Source of the DNA: Hallerella sp964587155
GTDB lineage: Bacteria; Fibrobacterota; Fibrobacteria; Fibrobacterales; Fibrobacteraceae
NCBI GenBank assembly: GCA_964587155.1
Contig: CAZPKF010000005.1
Coordinates: 80,614 to 144,613, forward strand
Reading direction: 5' to 3'
Length of the DNA stretch: 64,000 bases
Part shown: positions 1 through 8,136 of the stretch, in pieces
How the letters are laid out: every line of letters starts with the position of its first letter
Numbering within the stretch: the stretch's first letter is position 1
Position numbers and translations under genes: made by a program
The notes under the pieces: generated by a model
Database searches by the model: none
What the model saw: the letters and a program-made list of their open reading frames with translations, nothing else
Told to the model about the DNA's origin: nothing

Positions 1-329
1 CTAGAAATAATGCAGAATCCGTCAAAACGGCGGGTGTACATCAAATCCATCGCATCGATAATCATTGTACTATCGGTTGCGTTTTTGCCTGTGGTGTAAG
101 CGAATTGCTGAACCGGTTTGATGGCGAACTTGTTCAAAATTGAACGCCATTGGCGACTCTGAGGCGAAGTAAAGTCCCCATATATCCGTTTTACAGTAGC
201 TTCGCCATATTTTGCTATTTCCGGAAGAAGATATTCAAATGCAGAAGGTTGGGCGTTATCGGCATCGATGAGAACAGCCAACTTTGCCGAGGCCTCATCC
301 GTTTCCATTTTTGTTGTTTTCGTCTTCAT
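1..329 (-). CDS. NYN-domain (LabA/DUF88-type) protein, N-terminal part
   Basis: Only the first 109 codons are inside the window; the gene runs off the left edge. The translation has the NYN nuclease-fold signature: LAVLIDADNAQPS near residue 17, IYGDF near residue 50, and an acidic NATDSTMIIDAMDL stretch near residue 85 followed by DGFCIIS. These Asp residues form the metal-binding site in PIN/NYN nucleases, so a single-strand RNA-processing role is the family expectation; the substrate is unknown. Family members often carry a C-terminal OST-HTH/LOTUS domain, which cannot be checked here. The start is uncertain: the first ATG (329) has no clear ribosome-binding site and lies 12 bases after the ahcY terminator stem; a second ATG at 308 is possible. 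Confidence 0.8.
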   Translation of the reverse strand, partial: MKTKTTKMETDEASAKLAVLIDADNAQPSAFEYLLPEIAKYGEATVKRIYGDFTSPQSRQWRSILNKFAIKPVQQFAYTTGKNATDSTMIIDAMDLMYTRRFDGFCIIS

Positions 330-330
330 A

Positions 331-363
331 AGATAAAATAAACCACCAGTCCAGCTGGTGGTT
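331..363 (-). terminator. Rho-independent terminator after ahcY
   Basis: A perfect 9-bp inverted repeat (AACCACCAG / CTGGTGGTT, 341-349 with 355-363) has a 5-base loop. On the minus strand it is followed by a T-rich tract (TTTATTTTAT). It lies 26 bases past the ahcY stop, so it should end the ahcY transcript. Confidence 0.8.
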
Positions 364-388
364 CTCCCTTTATTCCTTTCAATCGTTA

Positions 389-1849
389 TCAATAGCGGTA
401 GAATTCCGGTTTATACGGGCCTTCCACTTTCACGCCGATGTAATCAGCTTGCTCTTTTCGCAACGTGGAAAGATGCACTCCCAATTTGTCCAAATGGAGG
501 CGCGCCACCTTTTCGTCGAGAATCATCGGCAAACGGTAAACTTTTCCCGCTTCGTAACGGTAACCGCTTTCCGTTTGTTTCCCAGTCGCAGACAGCCACA
601 AATCCACCTGAGCAATCGTCTGATTGGTGAAGCTTGCGCTCATGACAAAGCTCGGATGTCCCGTTGCGCATCCCAAATTCAACAGGCGACCTTCTGCCAA
701 AACGAGAATGCTGTGCCCATCGGGAAAAATCCACTCGTCGTATTGCGGCTTGATATTGTTTTTGCGGATTCCCGGCACTTTAGCAAGACCGGCCATGTCG
801 ATTTCGTTGTCAAAATGTCCGATGTTTCCCACGATAGCGCGATTTTTCATTTTCGCCATCTGCGCGGCGGAAATAATTCCAACGTTTCCCGTCGTCGTCA
901 CAAAAATATCGGCAAACGAGACCACCTCGTCAAGAGTCTTGACTTCATAGCCTTCCATGGCAGCCTGCAATGCGCAAATCGGATCGATTTCCGTGACAAT
1001 GACCCGAGCGCCTTGTCCGCGGAGCGATTGTGCACACCCCTTGCCTACGTCGCCGTAGCCGCACACGACAGCGACTTTCCCAGCCATCATAACGTCCGTG
1101 GCGCGGTTCAGTCCGTCGATGAGCGAGTGACGGCAGCCGTAGAGGTTGTCGAACTTGGACTTGGTCACGGAATCGTTCACGTTGATGGCGGCAAACGGGA
1201 GACGGCCTTCGCGGGCCATTTCATAAAGGCGGTGCACGCCCGTCGTCGTCTCTTCCGAAACACCTTTGACTTTTTGACGAAGCTTGGAAAAGCGCTTTGG
1301 ATCTTTGGCGATTTCAGCCCTGACGACGTCAAGGAATGCGCCCCATTCTTCGGAATCTTTCTCCGGATTGAATTCCGGAATTTTTCCGGCGTCTTCGAAC
1401 TCTGCGCCACGGACAATCATCATCGTTGCATCGCCGCCATCATCGACAATCAAATCCGGACCTTCCCCATCTTCCCAAATCAAAGCACGCGCCGTGTTTT
1501 CCCAATATTCCTTGAGCGTTTCACCTTTCCATGCGAAGACAGGAGTGCCTTGCGGATTTTCTACGGTTCCCTTTTTGCCGACGACGATAGCCGCAGCTGC
1601 GTTGTCCTGGGTGCTGAAAATGTTGCAGCTCACCCAGCGCACGTCCGCGCCTAGCTCCGTGAGGGTTTCAATGAGAATCGCCGTCTGCACCGTCATGTGC
1701 AAGCTTCCCATGATTCTCGCTCCGGCAAGGGGGCGCTTTCCCGCATATTCCTTGCGAAGGGCCATGAGGCCGGGCATTTCCGTCTCGGCCAGGTTCAACT
1801 CCTTGCGGCCTTCAACCGCAAGCGACAAATCTTTGACTTTGTATTCCAT
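389..1849 (-). CDS. ahcY: Adenosylhomocysteinase
   Basis: 486 residues, the long bacterial form of S-adenosylhomocysteine hydrolase, a cytosolic NAD-dependent enzyme splitting SAH to adenosine and homocysteine. This relieves product inhibition of methyltransferases and feeds homocysteine to MetH, also encoded here (22.0-25.6 kb). Visible signatures are GSLHMTVQTAILIETL near residue 48, the NAD-binding glycine motif VCGYGDVGKGCA around residues 262-273, and the family C-terminus ending in YRY. The ATG at 1849 is preceded by an AAGGA ribosome-binding site. It appears monocistronic, with a terminator just downstream. Identification is secure. Confidence 0.97.
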   Translation of the reverse strand: MEYKVKDLSLAVEGRKELNLAETEMPGLMALRKEYAGKRPLAGARIMGSLHMTVQTAILIETLTELGADVRWVSCNIFSTQDNAAAAIVVGKKGTVENPQGTPVFAWKGETLKEYWENTARALIWEDGEGPDLIVDDGGDATMMIVRGAEFEDAGKIPEFNPEKDSEEWGAFLDVVRAEIAKDPKRFSKLRQKVKGVSEETTTGVHRLYEMAREGRLPFAAINVNDSVTKSKFDNLYGCRHSLIDGLNRATDVMMAGKVAVVCGYGDVGKGCAQSLRGQGARVIVTEIDPICALQAAMEGYEVKTLDEVVSFADIFVTTTGNVGIISAAQMAKMKNRAIVGNIGHFDNEIDMAGLAKVPGIRKNNIKPQYDEWIFPDGHSILVLAEGRLLNLGCATGHPSFVMSASFTNQTIAQVDLWLSATGKQTESGYRYEAGKVYRLPMILDEKVARLHLDKLGVHLSTLRKEQADYIGVKVEGPYKPEFYRY

Positions 1850-1936
1850 AGAGGATCCTTGTTGGGATGATTGTTTTATGCGTAAATATAAAAAAATGCA
1901 TAAATATTTTCAGCCGTCAGGGCAGCCCCAGGCAGT

Positions 1937-2797
1937 TCACCATTTTCTCGCTTCCTCGATGACGGGCACGCCTGAATCGCTAAATCTGTTTTTAGCACAA
2001 AACTTCCTGGAACGGCGGATTTCCGGGGCCGGACAGAAATTAGCAAAGTCATCGATGGGATAATCCAACGTGGCGAGCGTAAAGCAATTGTCGTGTTTAT
2101 CCAAAAGGACGGTGTCCGAATTTTGAACAGGGTAGGAAAATTCCAACACCGAATCCGAAACGGCAACGTTTCCATTTTCAAAGAGAATTTCACAAAGAAA
2201 CAAGGAGTCTGCCGACAGTAAAGAATGCTAAGGTTTCAAGAGAACCTTCCGCACGGAATATTTCCCAGACGTCCATTTCAGCGTATCGGATTTTATTCCA
2301 GATGAATCTTCCGCCCAATGATGCCAAATCGGCATGAACGAGAACGAAGAGTCTGAATTCAACACAAGGGTCAATTCCCGTTGCAAAACAACCCATTCCC
2401 AATCTTCAATCAATGTACCATTCCTTCCCCAAAAAGTATTTCATTTCGCCTCCAAAAGCATTGCCAAAGTCATCTTCACCCACCGCACAACATGGTAAAT
2501 CGTGTTGGAACCGCCGCTTACGATGTTCTGGATGCGCGTCCGAACCTCTTCCGACGCATTGTACCACTTCCAAGAATTGGCGTCGTTATCGTCCTCGTCG
2601 TCCACCTTGATTTTGGAATGTCTCAAAACTGCAGAAGATTCCGCAGAAAAATAATAGAGGACAACAAAACCGGAAACCGCCGAACCTTTATTTTCCAATC
2701 GGACGTTGGGAATGGACTGATTCGACGAACCGCCTTCCTACGACGCAAAGGCGAAGGAAAGTGACATTGCGGTCAAGACGAGCATTTTTTTCAGCAC
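1937..2797 (-). pseudogene. Decayed secreted protein gene (three in-frame stops)
   Basis: A single reading frame begins with GTG at 2797 (GGAGG ribosome-binding site; alternative ATG 2785) and encodes a clean signal peptide (LKKMLVLTAMSLSFAFAS). It is cut by TAG at 2740-2738, exactly after the cleavage region. The same frame continues with GGSSNQSIPNVRLENKGS and VSGFVVLYYFSAES, then TGA near 2444-2442, then TAG near 2231-2229, and ends at 1937. No frameshift is needed to join the four pieces (about 286 codons). The LENKGS...VSGFVVLYYF pattern recalls non-catalytic, carbohydrate-binding-type modules in secreted Fibrobacter proteins; that family assignment is inferred from memory of the pattern only. 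The most likely reading is a gene inactivated by point mutations; stop-codon readthrough or sequencing error are less likely. Confidence 0.6.
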
Positions 2798-2882
2798 GAA
2801 CCTCCATAAAGAATTTTCGGAAACAATAGTTCCCCTTTTCGATTCTGCCAAGGAAAAACGATTCGTTTTTGTAATTTTGAAA

Positions 2883-2994
2883 TTTTCAACTTGAACGAAT
2901 TTTCAACGGCATCGTTCCCAAAACATTCCGTTCGCGAACCAGCCCGATCCGCAACTTTTCAACATTTGTCCACAATTCGTCTACTTTTTCAACA
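2883..2994. other. AT-rich gap with DnaA-box-like repeats; possible oriC
   Basis: The 300 bases between the decayed gene and rpmH contain no gene. They carry four direct copies of TTTTCAAC (2883, 2900, 2956, 2986), two of them TTTTCAACA, plus TTGTCCACA at 2966-2974, one mismatch from the DnaA box TTATCCACA. The first copy is part of a TTGAAATTTTCAA palindrome. The neighbour rpmH-rnpA-yidD-yidC often flanks the replication origin in bacteria, which makes an origin plausible. No dnaA gene is present in the window and no clear switch of gene strand occurs here, so a regulatory role for the rpmH operon is the alternative. Confidence 0.35.
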
Positions 2995-3097
2995 TCCCAT
3001 TTTTCGAACAGCCCCTTGAGAATTTTCGACTTTTTACTATTTTTGGAGGCAAAAAGTTTTTAAAATGGCAACATTTCGTTGCCTAAAGGTCAGAACC

Positions 3098-3253
3098 ATG
3101 AAAAGAACATTCCAGCCGCACAACCGCAAGCGTCACAACACACACGGATTCCGCGCCCGCATGGAAGATCGTTGGGGCCGCGCAGTCCTCAGCCGTCGCC
3201 GCGCCAAGGGTCGCAAGCGTCTTACGGTCAGCGACACGATTTACAAGAAGTAA
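3098..3253 (+). CDS. rpmH: 50S ribosomal protein L34
   Basis: 51 residues, very basic, with the L34 signature from MKRTFQPHNRKRHNTHGFR to RRRAKGRKRL. L34 is a small late-assembling protein of the large ribosomal subunit. The ATG at 3098 is chosen because the product then begins exactly as in the family; AAAGG lies about ten bases upstream. An in-frame ATG at 3065 would add eleven unrelated residues. It heads the rpmH-rnpA-yidD-yidC operon; the AT-rich 300 bases before it presumably hold the promoter. Confidence 0.97.
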   Translation: MKRTFQPHNRKRHNTHGFRARMEDRWGRAVLSRRRAKGRKRLTVSDTIYKK

Positions 3254-3262
3254 GGCCGGGTT

Positions 3263-3601
3263 ATTCCAAGCCTACGTTCTTTCAGACTCGAATCCGAGTC
3301 CGATTACCGACAAATCGCTCATCACGGAAAACGTGTCCACGCATCGTCTTTGACCTTGCAATGGATCGAAAGCCCGGATGGCGTTTGTCGGTTTTGCTTT
3401 TTAGCGAGAAAAAAGAACGGTAACGCTGTTTATCGAAACCGTTGTCGGCGCATTTTGCGTCCTGTTTTTTTTGAAAAAGCTCCGAATATCAAAAATCCCG
3501 TATGGGCGATGATATTTGTAAACGACAAAGAAGACACGATGACTTCGGAGCGCTTGCGCAAATCCGCTCAAAAAATTTTTGAAAAGATGGGTTGGATATG
3601 A
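3263..3601 (+). CDS. rnpA: Ribonuclease P protein component, unusual start codon
   Basis: About 112 residues. RnpA is the basic protein subunit of RNase P, which trims tRNA 5' ends. The signature is FRLESESDYRQIAHHGKRV near the N-terminus, the RNR box (GNAVYRNRCRRILRPVF), and a C-terminal helix SERLRKSAQKIFEKMGW. The coding frame begins right after the rpmH stop (same frame) but has no ATG, GTG or TTG before the conserved core; the next such codon (TTG, 3347) would delete the first half. ATT at 3263, seven bases after AAGG, best fits family length; GTT at 3260 is an alternative. The stop overlaps the yidD ATG (ATGA), so translation is coupled. Confidence 0.85.
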   Translation: MPSLRSFRLESESDYRQIAHHGKRVHASSLTLQWIESPDGVCRFCFLARKKNGNAVYRNRCRRILRPVFFEKAPNIKNPVWAMIFVNDKEDTMTSERLRKSAQKIFEKMGWI

Positions 3602-3846
3602 AAATCCGCAGAGCCGTGGAAAATCTATTTATTTTCCCCATTCGGATTTACCAAAAAATCCATCCCTATTTTTTCCACGGAGTCTGCCGTTTCTCGCCCA
3701 CCTGTTCCCAATATGCCATTGAAGCCATCCGGGTTCACGGAATCTTCAAAGGTTTCTATCTTGCTGTTTTTCGAATCCTCCGCTGCAACCCCTTTTGCCG
3801 AGGAGGCCTTGATCCGGTCCCGCCCAAGAAAGAGAAGGAAAAATGA
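3598..3846 (+). CDS. yidD: Membrane protein insertion efficiency factor YidD
   Basis: 82 residues with the YidD hallmark: RIYQKIHPYFFHGVCRFSPTC followed by SQYAIEAI and RCNPFCRGGLDPVP. YidD is a small membrane-associated protein that helps YidC insert inner-membrane proteins. The ATG at 3598 overlaps the rnpA stop; a TTG six bases earlier is possible but weaker. The three conserved cysteines are present (CRFSPTC, RCNPFC). The 3' end overlaps the yidC start by four bases, consistent with the classical rnpA-yidD-yidC operon. Confidence 0.95.
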   Translation: MKIRRAVENLFIFPIRIYQKIHPYFFHGVCRFSPTCSQYAIEAIRVHGIFKGFYLAVFRILRCNPFCRGGLDPVPPKKEKEK

Positions 3847-5678
3847 AACCCACATCCGTCATTGGAGTCATCCTTTTAGTTGGCCTCTTCATCTGGTCGA
3901 TGTCCATGTCCACCGCCCGCGTACAACAAGCGGACGAAGCCTCTCACGCCAAAACGGAAAAGTCCGAATCCGTCCGCACTTCTTCGCTCCAAATTCCAGA
4001 GCTTTCGCCCTTGGATTCTTCGAAGATTGCCCCCGTGTCACTTTCCGGCGAAGCAAAACCCGCTGCAGCCGAACCGGCGATTCAAGATTCTTCTAAGCAG
4101 GATTCTGCCCAAATTTTGGCAAAGCCTGTCACTCCGCGGAAAGTGAAAATTGAAACGGAACATTTTTCTGCACTTCTTGACAACCGCGGTGCAAAAATCG
4201 CAAGCGTCATCGTCAAGGCTCTCCCCGATTCCAACGGAAATTACCCCGAAATCATCGGAGATTCTGTCCAAGGCGCCTTGGGACTGAAAATCGATGGCGC
4301 AGATCTTTCCGACCAACTATTTTCCCTTCCCGATGCGACTCCAGACTCCATTTATGTTTCCAAAGACACGAGTCTCGTTTTCACATTCACCGATCCGAGC
4401 GGTAAAAAAGTTCACCGCCATTACAGCTTCACCCGCTCTGGCGTGAGCATCAAACAGTCCATTTCATTCGAAGGATTTTCTCCGAAAAATTACGACATTC
4501 TCTGGAACGGCGGAATGAAAGAAACCGAAGTTTTCCCCAAAGGAAAAAGCTTTGGCGGCGGAGCTTATTTTTTCAGCGAAGTGATTTTCAACGACATGTA
4601 TAGCGTGGAACGCGAAACTGTCCGCGACCGCGAAGTGTTCAACGAAAAAGAAGGCAAATTCCTTTGGGCGGGCATGCGCCGCAAATACGTTGCCGCCGTG
4701 ATTAAATTTCCCGAACCGTCCAGTGCAAAACTCATCGCCGAACACATCACGGCAAAAGATGCGAACAGCAAAGATCCGGGAACATACCGGCTAAATCTTT
4801 CCGATTACATGGACGACAGCGAAACCATCGACTTTGACTTTATGATTCTTCCGCTGAATTGGTCCGACATCAAGAAGTTTGATTTGGGATTTGAAAAAAT
4901 CATCGTCAGCGGTTGGACCTGGTGCGGCGCAGACGTCTGGTTTGTCGGCCTTTGCGGCTTTTTGCTCTGGTTGCTCAAAGCGTTTTATTCCATCATTCCG
5001 AACTACGGTGTGGGAATTATCTTACTCACGATTTTAGTCCGGATGTTGACCACCCCGCTTACGCTCAAGCAGCTTCGTTCCACCAGAGAAATGAGCAAGC
5101 TCAAGCCAGAACTCGACGCTATCAATGTCAAGTACCGGGCGGATCCCCGTCAAAAACAAGCCGCCATCATGGAACTTTACGCCAAGCACAAAATCAATCC
5201 GATGGCCTCTTGCACGGGCGGATGCCTTCCGATGCTTATCCAGATGCCGATTTTCTTTGCGCTCTTCATGGTATTCGGACGGGCGATTGAATTGCGCGGG
5301 CAACCGTTCTTCGGCTGGATTGCGGATCTATCCCGTTCCGATGTTATCTGGAGCGGATTCTCCATTCCCTACATTATGCCGGACGGCATCGCCATTTTGC
5401 CCATCGTAATGGTATTCACGACTTACTTCCAGACAAAGCAATCGATGAAATCCATGACCGATCCGGCACAGCAAAAAATGATGGTTTGGATGATGCCCAT
5501 TATGATGTTCCTTTTCAGCGCAGTGATGCCGTCGGGACTTGTCCTTTACTGGGTCATTTCAAACCTTTGGGGCATAGCCCAATATGCAATTGTCAACCGC
5601 AACCGCCCCGCGGCAGATCCGTCTACTTTGAAAGGGAAAAAAATCCAAGACGCAGTCATTGTCAAAAAGAAAAAGTAA
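3843..5678 (+). CDS. yidC: Membrane protein insertase YidC
   Basis: 611 residues, the long Gram-negative form. An N-terminal membrane anchor (about 5-22) is followed by a low-complexity Ser/Lys/Ala stretch, a large periplasmic beta domain (about 100-340), and the conserved insertase core with five membrane segments (from about 350). Core motifs include NYGVGIILLTILVRMLTTPL and TGGCLPMLIQMPIFFALF. The tail is lysine-rich (KKKK), as in ribosome-binding tails. YidC inserts inner-membrane proteins alone or with SecYEG; secE lies at 63.5 kb. Starts at the ATGA overlap with yidD; a strong terminator follows. Confidence 0.97.
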   Translation: MKPTSVIGVILLVGLFIWSMSMSTARVQQADEASHAKTEKSESVRTSSLQIPELSPLDSSKIAPVSLSGEAKPAAAEPAIQDSSKQDSAQILAKPVTPRKVKIETEHFSALLDNRGAKIASVIVKALPDSNGNYPEIIGDSVQGALGLKIDGADLSDQLFSLPDATPDSIYVSKDTSLVFTFTDPSGKKVHRHYSFTRSGVSIKQSISFEGFSPKNYDILWNGGMKETEVFPKGKSFGGGAYFFSEVIFNDMYSVERETVRDREVFNEKEGKFLWAGMRRKYVAAVIKFPEPSSAKLIAEHITAKDANSKDPGTYRLNLSDYMDDSETIDFDFMILPLNWSDIKKFDLGFEKIIVSGWTWCGADVWFVGLCGFLLWLLKAFYSIIPNYGVGIILLTILVRMLTTPLTLKQLRSTREMSKLKPELDAINVKYRADPRQKQAAIMELYAKHKINPMASCTGGCLPMLIQMPIFFALFMVFGRAIELRGQPFFGWIADLSRSDVIWSGFSIPYIMPDGIAILPIVMVFTTYFQTKQSMKSMTDPAQQKMMVWMMPIMMFLFSAVMPSGLVLYWVISNLWGIAQYAIVNRNRPAADPSTLKGKKIQDAVIVKKKK

Positions 5679-5710
5679 ATCCTCTTTTTGAAATTTTCCA
5701 TTCAATTAAC

Positions 5711-5743
5711 AAAAGAGGCGTGAACAAAATTCACGCCTCTTTT
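5711..5743. terminator. Bidirectional terminator between yidC and cysS
   Basis: A perfect 14-bp inverted repeat (AAAAGAGGCGTGAA / TTCACGCCTCTTTT) has a 5-base loop. It ends in T runs on both strands, so it can end yidC from the left and cysS from the right, which converge here. Confidence 0.92.
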
Positions 5744-5761
5744 TGATTGATTAAAATCGAA

Positions 5762-7177
5762 TTATTTTCGAGTCCAAGCAGTTCCCTGCGGCCCATCTTT
5801 GATTTCTACGCCCCTTTCCTTGAGCAAATCCCGGATGCGGTCGCTTTCCTCCCAGTTTTTCGCTTTGCGGGCTTCGGCACGTTCTGCTATCAGCGCTTCG
5901 ATTTCTGCGGTATCATCCACCGCATTCGGGTCCTGTTTTTTTGCGTATTCTTTGCGAGGTTCGTCCAATTTCAATCCGAGGACACGGTCGAAATCGGCGA
6001 CAAGAGCTGCCTTTTCCCCTTCAGAAAGATCCGTTTTCAAAACGCTGTTGAGAATACCCAACGCTTTCGGCATATTCAAATCATCGCCAATTGCATTTTT
6101 AAAATCTTCTCGCCATTTTTTTGCCGGTTCCGATTCAATCGCCGTTGCTTTGCCTATCAGCGGATCCGTTTTTTTGTGAAGGCTCTTCAACGCTTCCCGC
6201 GCACTATCGAGTGATTCAAAACTGAAATTCAGATAATTGCGGTAATGGCTGGTAAGTGCGAACAGGCGATAATCCAACGGATTATAACCTTTGTCTTCCA
6301 AAACGCTGACCGTGAGAAATTCGCCAGAACTCTTGCTCATTTTGGCGCCGTCCAAACGCAAAAATTCTCCATGCATCCAAAAACGGGAGAACGGTTTTCC
6401 TGTAGCACATTCACTTTGAGCAATTTCGTTTGTATGGTGAACGCGAATGTGGTCGGTACCGCCGCAATGGATGTCCAACGTTGGGCCGTTATACTTCATC
6501 GCCATGGCAGAACATTCGATATGCCATCCGGGAAATCCGACTCCCCAAGGGCTGTCCCATTCCATGAGGCGCTTTTTGTCTTTGGGGCTGAATTTCCAAA
6601 GGGCGAAATCAGTCGGTGCATGTTTTTCGCCCATATCAATGCGAGAGCCTTGACGCAGGTTTTCTACGTCCAATCGGGCAAAATCCGCATAGTGCGGGTC
6701 TTTTAGGCTGTCAAAATAAATGCCGTCCGATGTGCGATAGGTGAAACCCTTTTCTTCTAGCGTTTTGACCAAGGCGATCTGTTCTTGAATGTGGTCCGTC
6801 GCCCGGACCCATTTTGTCGGCTCTTTGATGTTCAACGCGTGCCAATCTTTCATGAACGCATCTGTATAGTATTTGGCGATTTCCCAAACCGATTTGCCTT
6901 CACGGGCAGCGCCTTTTTCCATTTTGTCTTCACCCGTGTCCTGGTCGCTTGTCAAATGCCCCACATCGGTGATGTTCACGATGTGATTCAATTTGTAGCC
7001 GTAATACTCCAGAGTTCTACAGAGGGTATCTTCGAAAATATATGTGCGCAAATTCCCGATGTGCGCATAATGGTAAACCGTCGGCCCGCAACAATACATT
7101 TTAACGGTATCGTTTCCGGGTAAAAGACTGAAAGGTTCTTTCTTTCGAGAAGCTGTATTGTAGAATGAGAGTGACAT
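5762..7177 (-). CDS. cysS: Cysteinyl-tRNA synthetase
   Basis: 471 residues, class I aminoacyl-tRNA synthetase charging tRNA-Cys. The zinc-site CCGPTVYHYAHIGN region near residue 30 includes the HIGH-type motif (HIGN), and KMSKSSGEF lies near residue 278. The second zinc cluster shows as GWHIECSAMAM. C-terminal AERAEARKAKNWEESDRIR is the typical anticodon-binding end. The gene stands alone, convergent with yidC. The ribosome-binding site at the ATG (7177) is weak. About 290 bases upstream hold nothing I recognise apart from a CATTCCTAAT motif near 7399. Confidence 0.97.
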   Translation of the reverse strand: MSLSFYNTASRKKEPFSLLPGNDTVKMYCCGPTVYHYAHIGNLRTYIFEDTLCRTLEYYGYKLNHIVNITDVGHLTSDQDTGEDKMEKGAAREGKSVWEIAKYYTDAFMKDWHALNIKEPTKWVRATDHIQEQIALVKTLEEKGFTYRTSDGIYFDSLKDPHYADFARLDVENLRQGSRIDMGEKHAPTDFALWKFSPKDKKRLMEWDSPWGVGFPGWHIECSAMAMKYNGPTLDIHCGGTDHIRVHHTNEIAQSECATGKPFSRFWMHGEFLRLDGAKMSKSSGEFLTVSVLEDKGYNPLDYRLFALTSHYRNYLNFSFESLDSAREALKSLHKKTDPLIGKATAIESEPAKKWREDFKNAIGDDLNMPKALGILNSVLKTDLSEGEKAALVADFDRVLGLKLDEPRKEYAKKQDPNAVDDTAEIEALIAERAEARKAKNWEESDRIRDLLKERGVEIKDGPQGTAWTRK

Positions 7178-7463
7178 AGTGTTTAAAATTTACAAAATCT
7201 TCCCTCCATCAATCCTTTACGCATAAAGAGAACGTTTCCATTCACCAGCGATTTTCTAGAAAAATTCCGTTTGCAGTCAAATTTCCATTTCGCCAAAACG
7301 GCCAGCCTGTGACGACAAAACCGTGCCAAATTCACCTTCTTGCAGAAAAGTTTTTTCTTTGAAATCCCACCATTTCTCAGAGCCCTATTTTCACTCCTCA
7401 TTCCTAATTCCGAATCAATTCGTGAAATGATTAGATTTGAACTCACAGACAAGAGAGGTCATT

Positions 7464-7676
7464 ATGAAAGGAATACTCTTTGCGCTTTGCGCATTCCTGC
7501 TAGTCGCTTGTTCGGAAAGGGAGCAACCGGAATCCGTGCAAGAAAAGGTGGGGACGGCTTCGGAAAAAATTTTGCCGAGGTCTGCCAATGAAAAATACGA
7601 CTGTCTTCCAATTCCAAAAAGTAGAGGCGCTTTGGGTCAAGATTCTGCTTTTAGGTATAATCATTGCAAGCACTAG
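7464..7676 (+). CDS. Small lipoprotein, probably truncated
   Basis: 70 residues. The N-terminus is a lipoprotein signal (MKGILFALCAFLLVAC, lipobox LVAC) after a GAGGTC ribosome-binding site. After residue 30 the sequence is low in complexity and has no domain. The last 29 codons overlap the next ORF in another frame, so this looks like the start of a lipoprotein gene whose body was lost. No function can be assigned. Confidence 0.45.
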   Translation: MKGILFALCAFLLVACSEREQPESVQEKVGTASEKILPRSANEKYDCLPIPKSRGALGQDSAFRYNHCKH

Positions 7677-8136
7677 CGCACATGCTCTTGTTGATTGCTT
7701 TTATGTTGATCAATTTGATGAAAATGAAATTAAAAAAGAATTAGTACATTACCAATCTTTATGTGAAACTGCGGAAGGAGGTGGATCCAAATTTTATGGT
7801 TCTTATTCCAAAGTCACGAGATGCATCGCTTCTAATACTGCGGAGCTTGTAGACTCGTCCTTTGGCGTTTGGCAAAATGGCGAAGGGGGCGGTTCGCTAG
7901 GGGCGTTCCCCAAAGTTTGTTCCAAGGTAGACAGCTCGGCTACAGGATGCAAGGAAGTGCCGGAAAGTTCTTCAAGCGTTCAGAGTTCGTCAAGCTCGGC
8001 TGCGGAATTCTCAAGTTCGGAAAGTGACAAGTTCCTCATTTCGGATGATAAAAAGTTTCCGTGTCAAAACGAGCTGCCCAAATTTCGCCAAAAAGGCTCG
8101 CCGCCACAGCTCCAATTCCCCATTCCTAATCCCTAA
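7588..8136 (+). CDS. Exported protein with serine linker, C-terminus missing
   Basis: 182 residues. A hydrophobic stretch ending in AHA (about residues 17-32) resembles a signal peptide after a rather long N-tail. A small Cys-containing region follows (about 36-125), then a serine-rich linker (PESSSSVQSSSSSAAEF, about 131-150) like those joining domains in secreted Fibrobacter proteins. The domain expected after the linker is absent; the last 25 residues are compositionally odd and run into a CATTCCTAAT motif also present at 7399. The start has GAGG seven bases upstream. I read it as a remnant or fusion; the family is not recognised. Confidence 0.5.
   Translation: MKNTTVFQFQKVEALWVKILLLGIIIASTSAHALVDCFYVDQFDENEIKKELVHYQSLCETAEGGGSKFYGSYSKVTRCIASNTAELVDSSFGVWQNGEGGGSLGAFPKVCSKVDSSATGCKEVPESSSSVQSSSSSAAEFSSSESDKFLISDDKKFPCQNELPKFRQKGSPPQLQFPIPNP

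Noticed and set aside
449..1654. 401-codon open frame on the plus strand
   Set aside because: Antisense to ahcY; no start signal and no protein family.
1937..2797. Stop-codon reassignment as explanation of the decayed gene
   Set aside because: TAG and TGA both interrupt it, while other genes in the window use both as real stops (for example TGA ends rnpA and TAG is used elsewhere), so recoding of the whole genome is excluded.
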